Source: Neoceratodus forsteri
Taxonomy: Eukaryota; Chordata; Ceratodontiformes; Ceratodontidae
Direction of reading: 5' to 3'
Assembly: GCA_016271365.2 (NCBI GenBank)
Contig: CM028131.1
Location: forward strand, 289,357,001 to 289,421,000
Length of the DNA stretch: 64,000 nucleotides
Shown here piece by piece: positions 22,283 through 33,344 of this stretch. Within the stretch, counting starts at the first letter, position 1; each line of letters starts with the position of its first letter. The translations under genes were made by a program, and so were the position numbers. A model generated the notes under the pieces. The model was not told the origin of the DNA. It did not search any database and saw only the letters and a list, made by a program, of their open reading frames with translations.

Positions 22283-22292
22283 AAGAGGGGGG
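22283..22292 (+). promoter_or_regulatory. Polypurine tract of gypsy C
   Basis: AAGAGGGGGG lies four bases before the 3' LTR. Gypsy F has an equivalent tract on the minus strand. Confidence 0.75.
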
Positions 22293-22296
22293 TGTA

Positions 22297-23645
22297 TGTG
22301 ACAGGGTGGAATAGGAGACCCTGTCCCAGTTGTTGTGGAGTTCGAATGCTGGGATCTCTTCTATTCTCTCCTTTTCTGTCTCTTCTCTGTCTGGTTGCGC
22401 AACCAAATTGTCCTGTGAGACCTAGGATTTGATCACCCTGACAGTCTCTCAATTATTTGCCTCTCACTGTCTCTCAGTCTTCCCTTGCTGTTCTGTCTTT
22501 TCCTCCCCTGCATATCTGCTGGTATAAAATATATGCAAATCATTAAGTGGAAATGTAACTGATACTGGGATTCCCTTTTTTAGAAATTATATAGTGTTCA
22601 TGTTTTAAAATGTATATAATTATAGTTTGATATGATTGCAGAAGGCTGTTGGAAATGCAAGAGATTACCTTAGTACAATTTTTAAGCCTCTTGCAGAAGA
22701 GCTGTGGCAAAGGGGCCTCAGTTCTGGGATACCGTGTTCCTGCCAGCACCTGCCCGAAATTTACTAGAACACTTTTGGGGGTTGAGCCAGCCCGGTGGCG
22801 CTGAGGGTTGAGGACCTGGACACCACACCTCGCACTATGCTGGCGACCTGGGTTTGGGAGCGAACTCAGGTGCCGGGGTCGGCAGGGGAAGAATTGAAGA
22901 TGAGTGCCCTCATGGTGCTCTCCTCCCGGGGGAAGGTGGGGTGGGTTGCTCCGGCATGCAAGTGGACCCAATGGAGATCGGGGGCAATGCAGCATGCCAG
23001 GCAAGCACGTAACCAGCGTGGCCGATGCCGGCAGGATTGCCGTGTGCCAGAGCGTTGATGTGTATCACACAAAGGAAGGGGGGCTGGGGTAGCACACAGA
23101 ACAGGGAAAACACTGATGACGTGGACAGGCAATGGCACCTGTCCCCCATGCCCTTCGCCGGGCCAACCCCGACTGGCCTTCCAGTTCCTCCACCATGGGT
23201 CCTACCCTGCAGCCAGAGTCTGACTTGCAAAGAGTGCCCAAGAGGAGGGGGCGACTCACCCTGGGCTGGTTAAACCGGGGATGCTGGCTGCTGGGAAGGG
23301 GGAGAGTGGAGGCACAGATCGGGGGGGCCTCAGGCGGGCAGGACATGGACTAGGATGCCTGAGAGAGGTTCCACGGGGGCTATGACCAGAGGGAAATAAA
23401 GTAAAACAAAAAAGATGGGGGAGTCATAAGGATTTATAAGACAGAGCTGCAGTTGCTTAAAAAGAGGGACACAGACATTGAAGGAAAACTCCGATAGATC
23501 TTCTCCGATTATTTGGCCTTTGTAAATAGTTATACTGAACAATTTTATTTTTTATGTTACTGCTAGTTAAAATAAATACTTTTGTTGTGAATTTTACAAC
23601 TGCTCCTGGTTTTTCCTATGCTTCCTGACCTATGCCTCGATGATA
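22297..23645 (+). repeat. 3' LTR of gypsy C, with a 0.6-kb insertion
   Basis: TGTGACAG to GATGATA matches the 5' LTR along its length, except that about 22776-23400 is foreign. LTR sequence resumes at GGAGTCATAAGG. The TATA/octamer pair is at 22523-22540, and an AATAAA is present near 23570. Confidence 0.9.
22776..23400 (+). mobile_element. GC-rich SINE-like insertion in gypsy C 3' LTR
   Basis: The segment is absent from the 5' LTR and is much richer in GC than its host. Its head (22795-22880) has GGTGGCGCTGAGGG and CCTGGGTTTGGGAGC at spacing that roughly fits tRNA A and B boxes. It ends in an A-rich tail (AAATAAAGTAAAACAAAAAA). TGGGGGTTG and TGGGGGAGT at the edges may be a decayed target duplication. 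About 25 bp of the LTR is also missing at this point. No protein domain is seen in its reading frames. Confidence 0.45.
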
Positions 23646-24020
23646 CCAGTAAGCAGAGATGGGTGTCAGGTGCGCCTTAAGGGTCATCATCTGAAGGTCC
23701 AACAGAGGGGGACCAAAGGTAGTCAAGGATGCTAGCCATTGGGCAGGACAAAGGGTCTAACCCCTTGCCCTGACACCAAATGGAGAACCTCTTCCATTTG
23801 AAGGCATAGCATTTCCTGGTCGACTCTTTCTGAGAAGCCTCGACTACACTGAGAACATCTTCCGAGAGACCCAAAGCCTGGAACTCTAGCCACTCAGGAA
23901 CCAGAATGTCAGGTGCAGGGATTGAAGGTCTGGAGTACCTTCCCCTGATTGATGGAGAGCTGATCCGGGCAGAGACAAAGACAACTGAGGAGCTTACTGG
24001 TGAGGCTGAGGAGATCAGGC
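23646..24020 (-). pseudogene. DIRS-B recombinase, N-terminal part
   Basis: Frame 23677-23874 encodes the core-binding domain (KESTRKCYAFKWKRFSIWC). It is nearly identical to that of DIRS-D. It joins the catalytic part at 9641 across gypsy C. Confidence 0.82.
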
Positions 24021-25700
24021 TACCAAAACTGGCATGGCGGGTCCAGAGCTGGCAGGATCACCCATGCCTTGTCCCTCCTCACTTTGAGCAACACTTTGTG
24101 GATCAAGGGAAAAGGAGGGAAGGCATAGAGGAGGTCCAGGGCCTGGAGAAGGTATCCCCTACTGAGGGGTAGCAGGCACAATACAGCCTCAGCTTTGCAT
24201 TCTCCCTGGAGGCAAACAGGTCCACCAGAGGTGTGCCCCACTGGGAGAACAGACTGTGCACAACCTCTGGGTGGAGGACCACTCGTGAGATGCCTCACTT
24301 ACATGGCTAAGAGCATCCGCCAGCTGGTTGGAGTCACCGACCACATGGATGGCCAGGAGATCAGCCCCCAGGCTGCGCATGAGGGTCCACACATTCCTTG
24401 CACAGAGGAAGGGAGCGCGTCCCGCCCTGCTTGTTGAAGTAGCACATGGTTGTGTTGTCTGTCTGGACACAAACCACCTGACCCTGAATAAGTGGAGCAA
24501 AGGTAGTCAGCGCCAGCCAAACGGCCCTGAGCTCCAGTAGGTTGACATGGCACAGGGATGCTTCAGGGGTCCAGAGCCCATGGACTCTGTTTTCCCCCAG
24601 GTGGGCACCCCAGTCCATGAGAGAGGCATCGGTCATCAGGATGATCGTCAGCTCTGGGCGGACAAATGGGATACCTTCCTGCAGATGTTCTGGGACTAAC
24701 CACCACTGGAGGATGTCCCACATCAGCTGGGTCACAGTGACCAGCTGGTCAAAGTGGCTCCTGCACTGAGACCATTAACGTGCCAGTTCCCACTGCAGAG
24801 AGCGCATTCTCCAGTGGGCCCAATGGGCCACGCTGGTGCAAGCTGCCATGTATCCCAGAAGGTGCAGGAAATCCCAGACAGGGCGCAATTGCCCAACCTG
24901 AAATGATCGGGCAAAGGAGGAGAGAGCCGCCATCCTGTCTGCCAGGAGCTGAGCCCTGGCTCTGCAAGAGTTGAGCTCTGTCCTGATGAAGCTGATCACC
25001 TGTGAGGGCAGGAGTTCCGACTTGGCCTCATTGACATGGAGGCCAAGAGAGATGCACGTCTGGTGGGCCAGGTCCCTGGACTGCTCCACTTCCTGCCTGG
25101 AGGGACACGCGATCAGCCAGTTGTCCAGGTAGGGGTAAACCTGGACCCCTTGGCATCTCAGATAAGCTGCCACCAGTGCAATGCACTTGGTAAAGACCCT
25201 GGGGGCCAAGGACAGACTGAATGGCATGGCCTGGAACTCGTAGAGGGATCTCTCCACTCAGAAGCGGTGGAACCACCATTGTGACAGATGGATCGGGACA
25301 TGAAGGAATGTGTCCTGTAGATCCAGTGAGCAGAACCACATGTTTTGCTCAAGAGATGGTATGATCTGAGACAGAGTTACCATCCTGAAGGTGCACAACC
25401 TGATGAACTTGTTCAGGTCATGCAGATCAAAGATGGGGCACCAGGCCCTCCACCCGTTTTGGCACCAGTAAGTACCTGGAGAAAAACCCTGAGTGTTCCG
25501 GAGGGTCCATGACAGGAGCCACGACCTCCTTGTGGAGGAGCTGGGTGATGTCCTAAAGGGCCAACAGAATGTCTGCAGATGTGATACCCTCCCGTGGAGA
25601 CCCTTGGTAAGGAGGGTACTGCTAGAATTCAAGAGGCAGACCCTAACTGACCACTTCGGGAACCCATCTGTCTGTGGTGACAGCAGACCAGGTGAGAAAG
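24020..25700 (-). pseudogene. DIRS-B RT and RNase H, broken
   Basis: RT covers about 24776-25700. Motif A is CSLDLQDTFLHVPI near 25290-25330 and keeps its aspartate. The catalytic box near 25120 reads PYLDNWL, so the second aspartate of YLDD is asparagine. RNase H is at 24361-24735 with the boxes LMTDASLMDWG, NLLELRAV and VQTDNTTM, all acidic residues in place. The RNase H C-terminus with LLYAFPPFPLIHKVLL is near 24090-24130. Frames are broken in several places. Confidence 0.8.
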
Positions 25701-26036
25701 AAGTGGTGGAGCCGGCCCCCCACGATAGGACCCAGGGTGATGTGATGGGCATGAGGGAAGTACCCTTCATCCTGTCACTGGGCAGGCTTGGAGGCAGAAG
25801 AGGGCCCTGACTGAGGAGGCACCAGGACCTTGTCCTCTAGGCTTGTTGATGACCCTGGCCACTGACTTTGGCTGAGGCCACCAGGTCTGAGCCTGCTGCC
25901 CAGCTTGACTTTTTTCCTGCTGTTTGGAGCCCTTGGGGTGTCTCTGGGTGGATGTCATGGAGTCCAAGGTGGCATTGAACTTCTCAATGGGGGTGAGGTG
26001 TCCCTCAACCCTAGGTCCGAACAGTTTGGTGCCCAG
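25701..26036 (-). pseudogene. DIRS-B gag, C-terminal remnant
   Basis: SKQQEKSQAGQQAQTWWPQP and a Gly/Pro tail match the end of DIRS-D gag (17723-17900). It stops at the left edge of gypsy G. Confidence 0.65.
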
Positions 26037-27804
26037 TGTGGCTGAACTGAGTAGGTTGAGGAAACATACACAGGAGTCAGAAGTTCAGGTGAAGCAAAAC
26101 ACACCACTGTGTGACTTTATTTACACAAAATTAAAAAAATAAAAATCAATATGCACAGCTAAGACTCTCCAGATATAGTCCTACCCTCTGTGTCTTCAAG
26201 GAACCAACAGTCCTTACATAACCTGCTCAGGCTGTACCTATCTAAAGAATGGTCCCAAAGGACTAGCTTTTATACTGTTCTGGTAACCACATGTTCCTTG
26301 GATCTGCCACCTAAGCTAATATAAATAAATTTCTACTCTAAACAATAATAAAATTACATAACAGGACCCTAAGATACATTTTATTACATTATACATCAGA
26401 AAATACAGCTCTAAAATGAAAATAGAGGTTATAGCTTTAAAACCTTTCTGAGTGTCCTTATAACACATTTAGTCCCTTCCTGAATGCTTAGATTGACACT
26501 GTCAGTCTTACAAGAATAGCAACAGAATGGGGCATTGGCCCCTAAGGGCTGAACCTGATAGCTGTTGCACAAGTAAGTCCCACAAAAGCATACTGCACTC
26601 TCAAAAAAATAATTTCTTAGTACTTTTTAGAACTAGAATAAGCACTAGCACTTTTATCCTTGCACTTTTTATCAGGGTTCTGTTCTTGTACTGCAGTTTT
26701 TTATACACTTTTGTTAGAGTATGCACTGATAGCATTTTGCATTGCTTAGTATATAGGGACAATGTCCAAACCAACAGTTGTTGCTTTTCAGCCCATTTCT
26801 GAGGGAAGACAAATGAGAAAACAGGCAGCCCTCTTTGGGTGAAAATGCTTTACTAGAGCTGCACAGGATGAAATAAAAATATTACTAGACACTTGATTTG
26901 AGAGAACATTTGGCCCCATGGGCAGGGTTGTAAAACATTCAAACGTTATGCAAACCTTATAGACAGGCCCTGCCCTGAACACCAAGTCCTCCAGTGTATA
27001 ACTGAAACTTTATTTTACTCAGAATTTAGAAGCAGGGAATGAAGCTGCTTACAGCGTTCAAGGTTTTCTCCTTGAAAAGTGCACAAACAATACTGTATAT
27101 GACACAGAGCAGCTTTCCCAAACAAACTGCTCTGTGTACTTACTTTTAGGCAACGTTATGCCAAACAGAAGCTGGGAGGAGAGCGCTTGGGGAAAGAGAA
27201 CAAAAGGCTCTCTCCCAGACATTGTACCCTAGATGGTTTTACTTTCATTTAATCACAAGATGCAGGCACAAATGGGGAGTTTCTTTTGCAAATGCCTGAC
27301 TGTGGCATTTGCAAAACAGAGTGTTCAGAAGTGCAGCACATAAAAACGCTAGCTGCCCCACTATCTCATATTGCTACAATTTTACAGTGCTTCAGACAAC
27401 AAACTGTACTTTACCAGTTTCTCTTGGAGCAAAAGGGGATAACATTTGTTTTTACAGGAGGAAAAAATCATTACCCCTACATTTCCCATTTCTTATAGGC
27501 ATCCGCAACCCTGCATTTTTGCAGTTTTTACACAGGGGATTTCAACATATGCCTGTTGTCATACAGGTTTGTGTATTTACTGGTGCTGAGTGTACCCCAC
27601 TGGCAGGGATGATCACACCCAGGGATGGAAAGGGAAATATGGGATAAAACAAATAAAAAACAGAAGTAGGTGGCCAGCCTACAGGACAGAAAAGGATAGT
27701 AGAGGTCAGAAAGGTGCTGTTGCAACAGACTTAAGGAAGGAAGAAAAAGGTCTCTAGGCTTCCCCTCCCCTATGATGCCAGGGTACAGCATGTGCACTAC
27801 CACA
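26037..27804 (-). repeat. 3' LTR of gypsy G, about 1.77 kb
   Basis: On the minus strand it starts TGTGGTAG at 27804, directly after a purine-rich GAGTGGGATGGAG, and ends GCCACA at 26037. TGTGG and CCACA are inverted termini. An AATAAA on the minus strand lies near 26120, close to the end. There is no coding domain inside. No second LTR is present to confirm the length. Confidence 0.65.
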
Positions 27805-28783
27805 CTCCATCCCACTCAGATGGAAACCAGGACCCTAAGACTTCCTGGTTTTCTGTTACTGCTTTGGAACCTCCCTAGGCAACCCAGGGGGTTGGTTGGG
27901 GCCTCCACCCACCCTCTATAGAAGCCCCATCCCAGGGCACCCTTCACTATATACAAAAACATGCTATAGAACAAGCACAATATCATTCGTACTTCTAAAC
28001 ATTCAGAAGCACTACTCATGTTTGACCTGGGGTGTATGGTCTAAGCTGATCAAAATCAACACGCTTGCTAGTACACATTCTCAAAACATTTTGTATACAT
28101 ATTTACAGTATTCAAAGGTTCAACACCCACAGCATGATGTAACATGAAATCAGCATTTTTGTGCTACGATCCAGGTCTATGTTTAACTTTGAATTTATAG
28201 GGTTGCAGGGCCAGGTACCATTGCATAATCCTGGCATTTTTATCTTTCATTTGGTGGAGCCAACACTGGGGTTATGGTCTGTAACCAAGTGAAAGTAGCC
28301 CTCCATAGATAAAAATGTAATGCCTCTATTGCCCATTTCACAGCTAAACATTACTTCTCAATTGTAGAATATTTTTTTCTCTATCATGGAGCTTCCTAGA
28401 AATGTACAACATCAGATGCTCTTCCCCATCTAAGGTCTGACTGAGCACTGCACCAATACCTGTGTCCAAGGCATCAGTGTGTACCTCGAACTCTTTGGTG
28501 AAGTCAGGACACCTCAGAACTGGTGAAGAGCAAGGGGCAGCTTTTATTGCTTGGAACGCCTCTTCACATTTGGGGGTCCATTTCACAGTGTTCCCATACC
28601 TTTTCTTTGTTTGGTCAGTCAAGGGAGTTGCTATTGACGCAAAATCAGGAACGAACCTGCGATAGTAGCTGGAAAGTCCCAAAAATGACCGAACCTGTTT
28701 CTTTGTTAAAGGAACAGGGCAGTTTGCAACTGCCTCAGTTTTGGAGATTTCGGGCTTAACTTGACCATTACCAAGAAGGAAAT
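27805..28783 (-). pseudogene. Gypsy G connection domain and RNase H, broken
   Basis: Frame 28344-28682 has GLSSYYRRFVPDFASIATPL and then TDALDTGIGAVLSQ, the first RNase H box. ISRKLHDREK follows. The last part, near 28160-28260, reads MKDKNARIMQWYLALQPYKF and NADF, in line with gypsy F. Stops occur near 28344 and 28300. The interval 27805-28140 is a non-coding tail before the LTR. Confidence 0.78.
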
Positions 28784-28787
28784 GGAC

Positions 28788-29216
28788 CTACCTACTGTAA
28801 TTCTTGATCTTCTTGGACGAAGTCTCCACCACTCATTCACACTGGGATCTATGCCGGAGGCACTAGGACACAGCGGGAGCAAATTTTTGCAGGAGGGTCG
28901 GCGCCAGAGATGGAGCGGTGCCACGAGCCTCAGCTCGTGCAGCAATGACTATCTCGGCATCGACCGTCCAACCGCCTCAGTACCTTTTTTTTTCTGAGGA
29001 GGTGCAGCGTTACTAACCTAGAAGGATAGCCTAACAAAAACCAGACATAAGATAGTCTGGAAGACCCGTATAAGAAGGGTCAAGAAAGAAGTCTTCGCAG
29101 CCTAAAGATTGAGGGAGTGAAGACCAACAACAGAGGTGAGCTCGGGGGATGGTGGGTGGGCGTGTGAATGAGTGGTGGAGACTTCATCCAAGATGATTAA
29201 TAATTATGGTAGGTAC
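28788..29216 (-). repeat. Terminal repeat and internal complementary region of DIRS-E
   Basis: About 50 bp at 28796-28848 (CCTACTGTAATTCTTG and CCACCACTCATTCACAC) is repeated in inverted form at about 29160-29215. The 310 bp between is non-coding. Confidence 0.7.
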
Positions 29217-29255
29217 GTAATTTCCATATCTTCCTGGACATAAAGTCTCTATCAC

Positions 29256-30560
29256 TCATTCACACTGATGGGAGAATACCAAGGTAATAATCCCCTGAGA
29301 GGACAGCAGGAGAGACCAAGAGCTCACAAATTTAGGACAGAAGTCTATTAAGAATTGTACTGCCAAACAAGAGATGTTGCCTGGCATGGACATCCAGGGC
29401 ATAGTGCTTGACGAAGGTATGCTCTGAGCTCCAGGTAGCCACATTGAAAATATCTGCAATGGGCATGTTGCAGACTTCCACCAGGGATGCCACGACTGCT
29501 CTAGTAGAGTGAACGTACACTCTGCCCTTTAGCTTAACCTGAGCCATGGAATAACAGTAGCGAAGGCATGCTACCAGCCATGCAGAAATGCATCTGATGG
29601 TGACAAGTTAACCCAGCCGGGTCTCAATGAAGGAAACAAACAGTTGTGGAGCTTTGCGAATTTCTTTTGTTCTATCTAAATAGAAACGCAGAGCTCTTTT
29701 GATGTCTAAAGAATGAAGGGTACGTTCTCCTTCATTTTGGAAGTTCGCAAATTAGATAGGAAGAACCAAAGGTTGGTTTAGATGGAATTCTGAAACAACC
29801 TTAGGGAGAAACTTAGGATGGGTCCTAAGAACTATTTTGTCTCTATGAAACACAGTATACGGAGGGTCTGTGACCAAGGTATGTATCTCAGAGACCCCAC
29901 AGGCCGAGGTAATGGCCACCAGGAAGGCCATTTTCCAAGTGAGAAATTTCAGCTCACAGGTAGCTAGAGGCTCGAAAGACTTTTGAGTGAGCATAACTAG
30001 TACAAGATTAATGTCCCAGGCTGCGACTAGACATCTGATAGGAGGTCTGGTATGCAGAATTCATTTACGAAACCTCTTAACCACAGGTAACTGGGCCAGA
30101 GACAAGGAAAGTACTGATTCATGATAAGCTGAAATGGCACAAAGGTGAACTCTGACTGTAGAGTATTGAAGACCTGAATTTGGGAGGTCTAAAAGGTACT
30201 CCAGAACTTTGTTGGATGGGCAGGAAAAAGGATTCAAAGATGATTTTGCACACCAGAGAGAAAAACGCTTCCATTTGACTGTGTAAGTTTTTCTAGTGGC
30301 TGGCTTGCATGTAGCCAGAAGAATATCTGAAACTCTGCGAGAGACATTGAACCTGTTCACCTCTATCTCTTCAGGAGCCAAGCGTGAAGATGAAGGATTC
30401 AAAGACGATTTTGCACACCAGAGAGAAAAACGCTTCCATTTGACTGTGTAAGTTTTTCTAGTGGCTGGCTTGCATGTAGCCAGAAGAATATCTGAAACTC
30501 TGCGAGAGACATTGAACCTATTCACCTCTATCTCTTCAGGAGCCAAGCATGAAGGTGAAG
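29256..30560 (-). pseudogene. DIRS-E recombinase with duplicated core-binding segment
   Basis: The N-terminal frame (30061-30546) contains KPATRKTYTVKWKRFSLWC twice because of a 165-bp direct duplication that keeps the frame. The catalytic domain follows at 29752-29994, where the first arginine box reads ACGVSEIHTL instead of the ARRVSE pattern, so that arginine is lost. The frame at 29332-29547 keeps VHSTRAVVAS (H-x-x-R) and HTFVKHYALD with the tyrosine. Breaks lie near 30060, 29750 and 29600. It is inactive by residue loss as well as by frame. Confidence 0.82.
30231..30560 (-). repeat. 165-bp tandem duplication in DIRS-E recombinase
   Basis: Copies lie at 30231-30395 and 30396-30560. They differ at four positions by eye (about 98% identical). 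The unit is 55 codons, so the frame is kept. Confidence 0.92.
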
Positions 30561-30570
30561 TGATCTCAGA

Positions 30571-31828
30571 TTAAAATAGACCACCGGCCCCTGAGTCAGA
30601 AGGTTCATCTGAAGGGGAAGTGCTTTCAGAGGGGTTTTTGACATACTGTTGAGTAATGGAAACCATATTTGTCAAGGCCAGAAGGGAGCAATGAGGATCA
30701 TTTTGTCCCCTTGGGACTCGAATTTGAGAAGTACCCTCTGAATTAGAGGAAGAGGCGGAAAGGCGTATAGAAAGCGTTTTGTCCACTGCAGCTTGAACAC
30801 ATCCTGACAGAAAATGCCAGGCCCTGGATTTCTGGAGCAGAAGAGAGGCAGTTTTGTGTTGAGTGGGGATGCAAAAAGGTCCGGGTCTTGAGTTCCCCAT
30901 TCTGCGAATAGTGAGTGACCTACGGTTGAGTCGAGAGACCATTCGTGAGGATCTGTCTGTGTTCTGCTGAGACTGTCTGTCAGTTCATTCAGTGCTCCCA
31001 GCAGGTAGACCGCTTGAATTACAGCCTTGTGCTCCAAGCACCATTCCCACGTTCTCATCGCTTCCCTGCATACAGGGTAAGAGTGAGTACCACCCTGCTT
31101 GTTGATGTGACACATCACTGCTTTGTTGTCCATTTGAAGGAGAATGTTCTTGTGACAGAGAATGTCCTTCAAAGCCTGGACTGCATAAAGGATGGCTCTC
31201 ATTTCTAAGACATTTATGTGAAGCTGGGACTCATCCTGAATCCATGTACCTTGGGTGTGGAAATTCTGACAGTGAGCTCCCCACCCCATCAGGGATGCGT
31301 CCGTGGTAATGGAAATCTGATGATCTAGGGGAGCAAAGGGATACCCTTCCAGAAGATTGTCCTCTTGCGACCACCAGGTGAGTGACCTCTTCAGAGGTTC
31401 TGTCACCTTGATGAGAAAGGACTGAGGGTGAGTGATTGGGGACCATTGAGTACTGAGCATCCATTGAGAGTTTCTCACGTGGAGGTGTGCTAAGGGTACA
31501 GTGAACACCGAGGATGCCATAAGACCCAGCATCCGTTGCATCGAGATAGCTCAAACCGAGCTGTTCTCTCTGATGTATCAGACCATCTGTAGGATATCAC
31601 TCCTTCTGTCTTCTGGTAGAAAAGCTGTTGCACAGGAGGTGTCCAGAAGAGTTCCTATGAAAAGTAGCTTCTGGAAGGGCTGCAACTGTGACTTCTTGAG
31701 ATTTAGCAGGACTCCCATGGACATGAGAAAGTCTGAGGCCGTGGCTACGGTGTTGAGAGTTCCTTGCCTGGAAGGGCTTGCTAGAAGCCAATCATCCAGA
31801 TATAGGAACACTTGTATTCCGATCTTTC
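30571..31828 (-). pseudogene. DIRS-E RNase H and RT C-terminal half
   Basis: The frame at 30672-31541 (289 codons) is one of the longest in the window. It covers RNase H with ITTDASLMGWGAH, NVLEMRAILYAV and LLQMDNKAVMCHINKQGG, then the LYAFPPLPLIQRVLLKF end segment. RT sequence from 31542 to 31828 has YLDDWLLASPSRQ near 31790 and IGTLLDTSCATAFLP near 31620. All visible acidic residues are in place. The element ends inside RT at the gypsy G junction. Confidence 0.83.
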
Positions 31829-32735
31829 TGAGGTGCGCTTCAGTCATGGCCACTGCACATTTGCTCGGGTTTATGGTCAGCCCTACCCCTTTAATGGCTT
31901 TCACTACCTCAGTTACCTGCTTCAGATGGGTAAGCCAGTCTGGACTGAATGTTACCACATCGTTCAGGTAGGCCACTACATAGCCAGAATGTGAGGTTAG
32001 CAACTGATCCATGACCCTTTGGAAGGTGGCAGATGCTCCATGGAGCACAAAAGGCATGGTCACGAATTGGTACAGGCTCATGGGGGTACAAAAGGCTGTT
32101 TTTTCTTTGGATGATTGACCCAAAGAAATTTGCCAGTATCCTTTAAGTCAAGCGTGGTTATGTACTTGCCATTCCCTATTCGGTCAATAAGATCATTAAT
32201 CCTCGGCATCGGATACCCATCAAATTCTGATACCTGGTTCAATTTGTGGAAATCAAGGCAGAGTCTGATACCTCCCTCCTTCTTCGGTACAACAACTATA
32301 GGGAATGCCCACAGACTCTTGGATGGTTCTATAATACCCAGTGTTCTCATATTTTGGATCTCCTGCTGCACCTCTGTCCTTACCCGTTCAGGGAGTCTGT
32401 ATGGTTTCTGTCTAATAGGGGTGATGAGGTGTGAATGTGGTGTTCTACCCCTACTGCCATCCCAGGTATTTTCGTAAAGGAAGAGGAATACTCCATCAGA
32501 ATCTGTTCTATCTCTGCCTTTTGGTGTGCATCCACGTCAGGATTGATGTTAATCTCCCTTATTCCTGCCTCCACTTCTTTCTCGAGCCTACTATATGCTA
32601 GCTCCATTTCTGATACGTCCTGTTCAGGCATTACTATCATGCTGACTTGTGGCTTACTTTTTCTTGCCATTTCTTGAGCAAGTTGGCATGATAGAGTTTC
32701 TTCCCAAGTCTTTTGTCAGGGGTCTCTCTCATAGG
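31829..32735 (-). pseudogene. Gypsy G reverse transcriptase, broken
   Basis: The pre-RT region (32380-32670) has a Glu-rich segment. RT follows at 32078-32371 with VVPKKEGGIRLCLDFHKLNQ and LDLKD as motif A, aspartate kept. Frame 31578-32123 starts at SLYQFVTMPFVLHGASATFQ and has VAYLNDVVTF, where YLDD is changed to YLND. After 31828 the same frame continues into DIRS-E sequence. Confidence 0.82.
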
Positions 32736-33344
32736 TGACACTACCCACCCTCTGGAGGACTTTATAAGGCCCCTGCCATTTCATTAAGAGTTTGTTCTCT
32801 GTGGTTGGTAACAGAACTCTTATCTCCTTCCTGAAAGTCTTTTTCTTTCACTTTCTGGTCATACCATTGTTTTTGTTTCTTTTGGGTTTCACTACAGTTT
32901 TGGTGGGCTACTGCTGTATATTTTACCAATCTTTTTCTTAACTGAGTCATGTAGTCAGTGATGTTATAACTCCCTGCAGTTTTACGTTCCTCCCAGTATT
33001 CCTTGACAACATCAAGAGGTCAGCGGGGGAGTTATGCCCATACAAAAGTTCAAATGGGGAATACCTATTTGATGCTTGAGGTACCTCTTGATAGGCGAAA
33101 AGGAGCAGCGGAAGGTACTTGTCCCATTTCTTGCCCTCCTCTTGGATGAACTTGCGGAGCATCCTCTTAAGGGTCTGATTAAATCTCTCTAAGTCCATCT
33201 GTCTGAGTATGGTAGGGGGTTCTTCGGATAGCCACCACCCCTAGAAGGTGATACAACTCTCTGAGAAGTGCAGAGTTGAAATTACTACCCCTGTTAGTTA
33301 GTATTTTCTTGGGAATACCTAATCTGCTAAACAGTTTCACTAAC
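32736..33344 (-). pseudogene. Gypsy G integrase C-terminal half, broken
   Basis: Near 33280-33300 the second catalytic box reads ILTNRGSNF, with asparagine where aspartate is expected. Frame 32947-33198 has ERFNQTLKRMLRKF, with the third catalytic residue (Glu), then FAYQEVPQASNRYSPFELLY. Frame 32762-32950 is the C-terminal domain (VKEKDFQEGD). Confidence 0.8.

Larger units (their letters stand above)
9642..23645 (+). mobile_element. Gypsy C, Gmr1-like Ty3/gypsy element with both LTRs
   Basis: Two LTRs (9642-10378 and 22297-23645) flank gag, protease, integrase, RT and RNase H in that order. CCAGT at 9637-9641 and at 23646-23650 is a perfect 5-bp target duplication, so the boundaries are firm. 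Both flanks are DIRS-B recombinase sequence. The element has been opened inside integrase by DIRS-D, which itself holds a CR1, so about 7.9 of the 14 kb is foreign. Integrase upstream of RT is the hallmark of the Gmr1-like group. Over the first 200 bp the two LTRs differ by roughly 8% by eye, so the insertion is not recent. Confidence 0.9.
28788..31828 (-). mobile_element. DIRS-E, third DIRS family, inserted in gypsy G RT
   Basis: It carries RT C-terminal half, RNase H, recombinase and the left terminal repeats. Its 5' part is missing from the middle of RT. Gypsy G RT sequence continues on both sides. Terminal repeats differ from those of the A/H/I/L and B/D families. Confidence 0.8.

Noticed and set aside
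30231..30560. CRISPR-like or satellite array
   Set aside because: There are only two adjacent copies, both coding for recombinase sequence, with no spacers.
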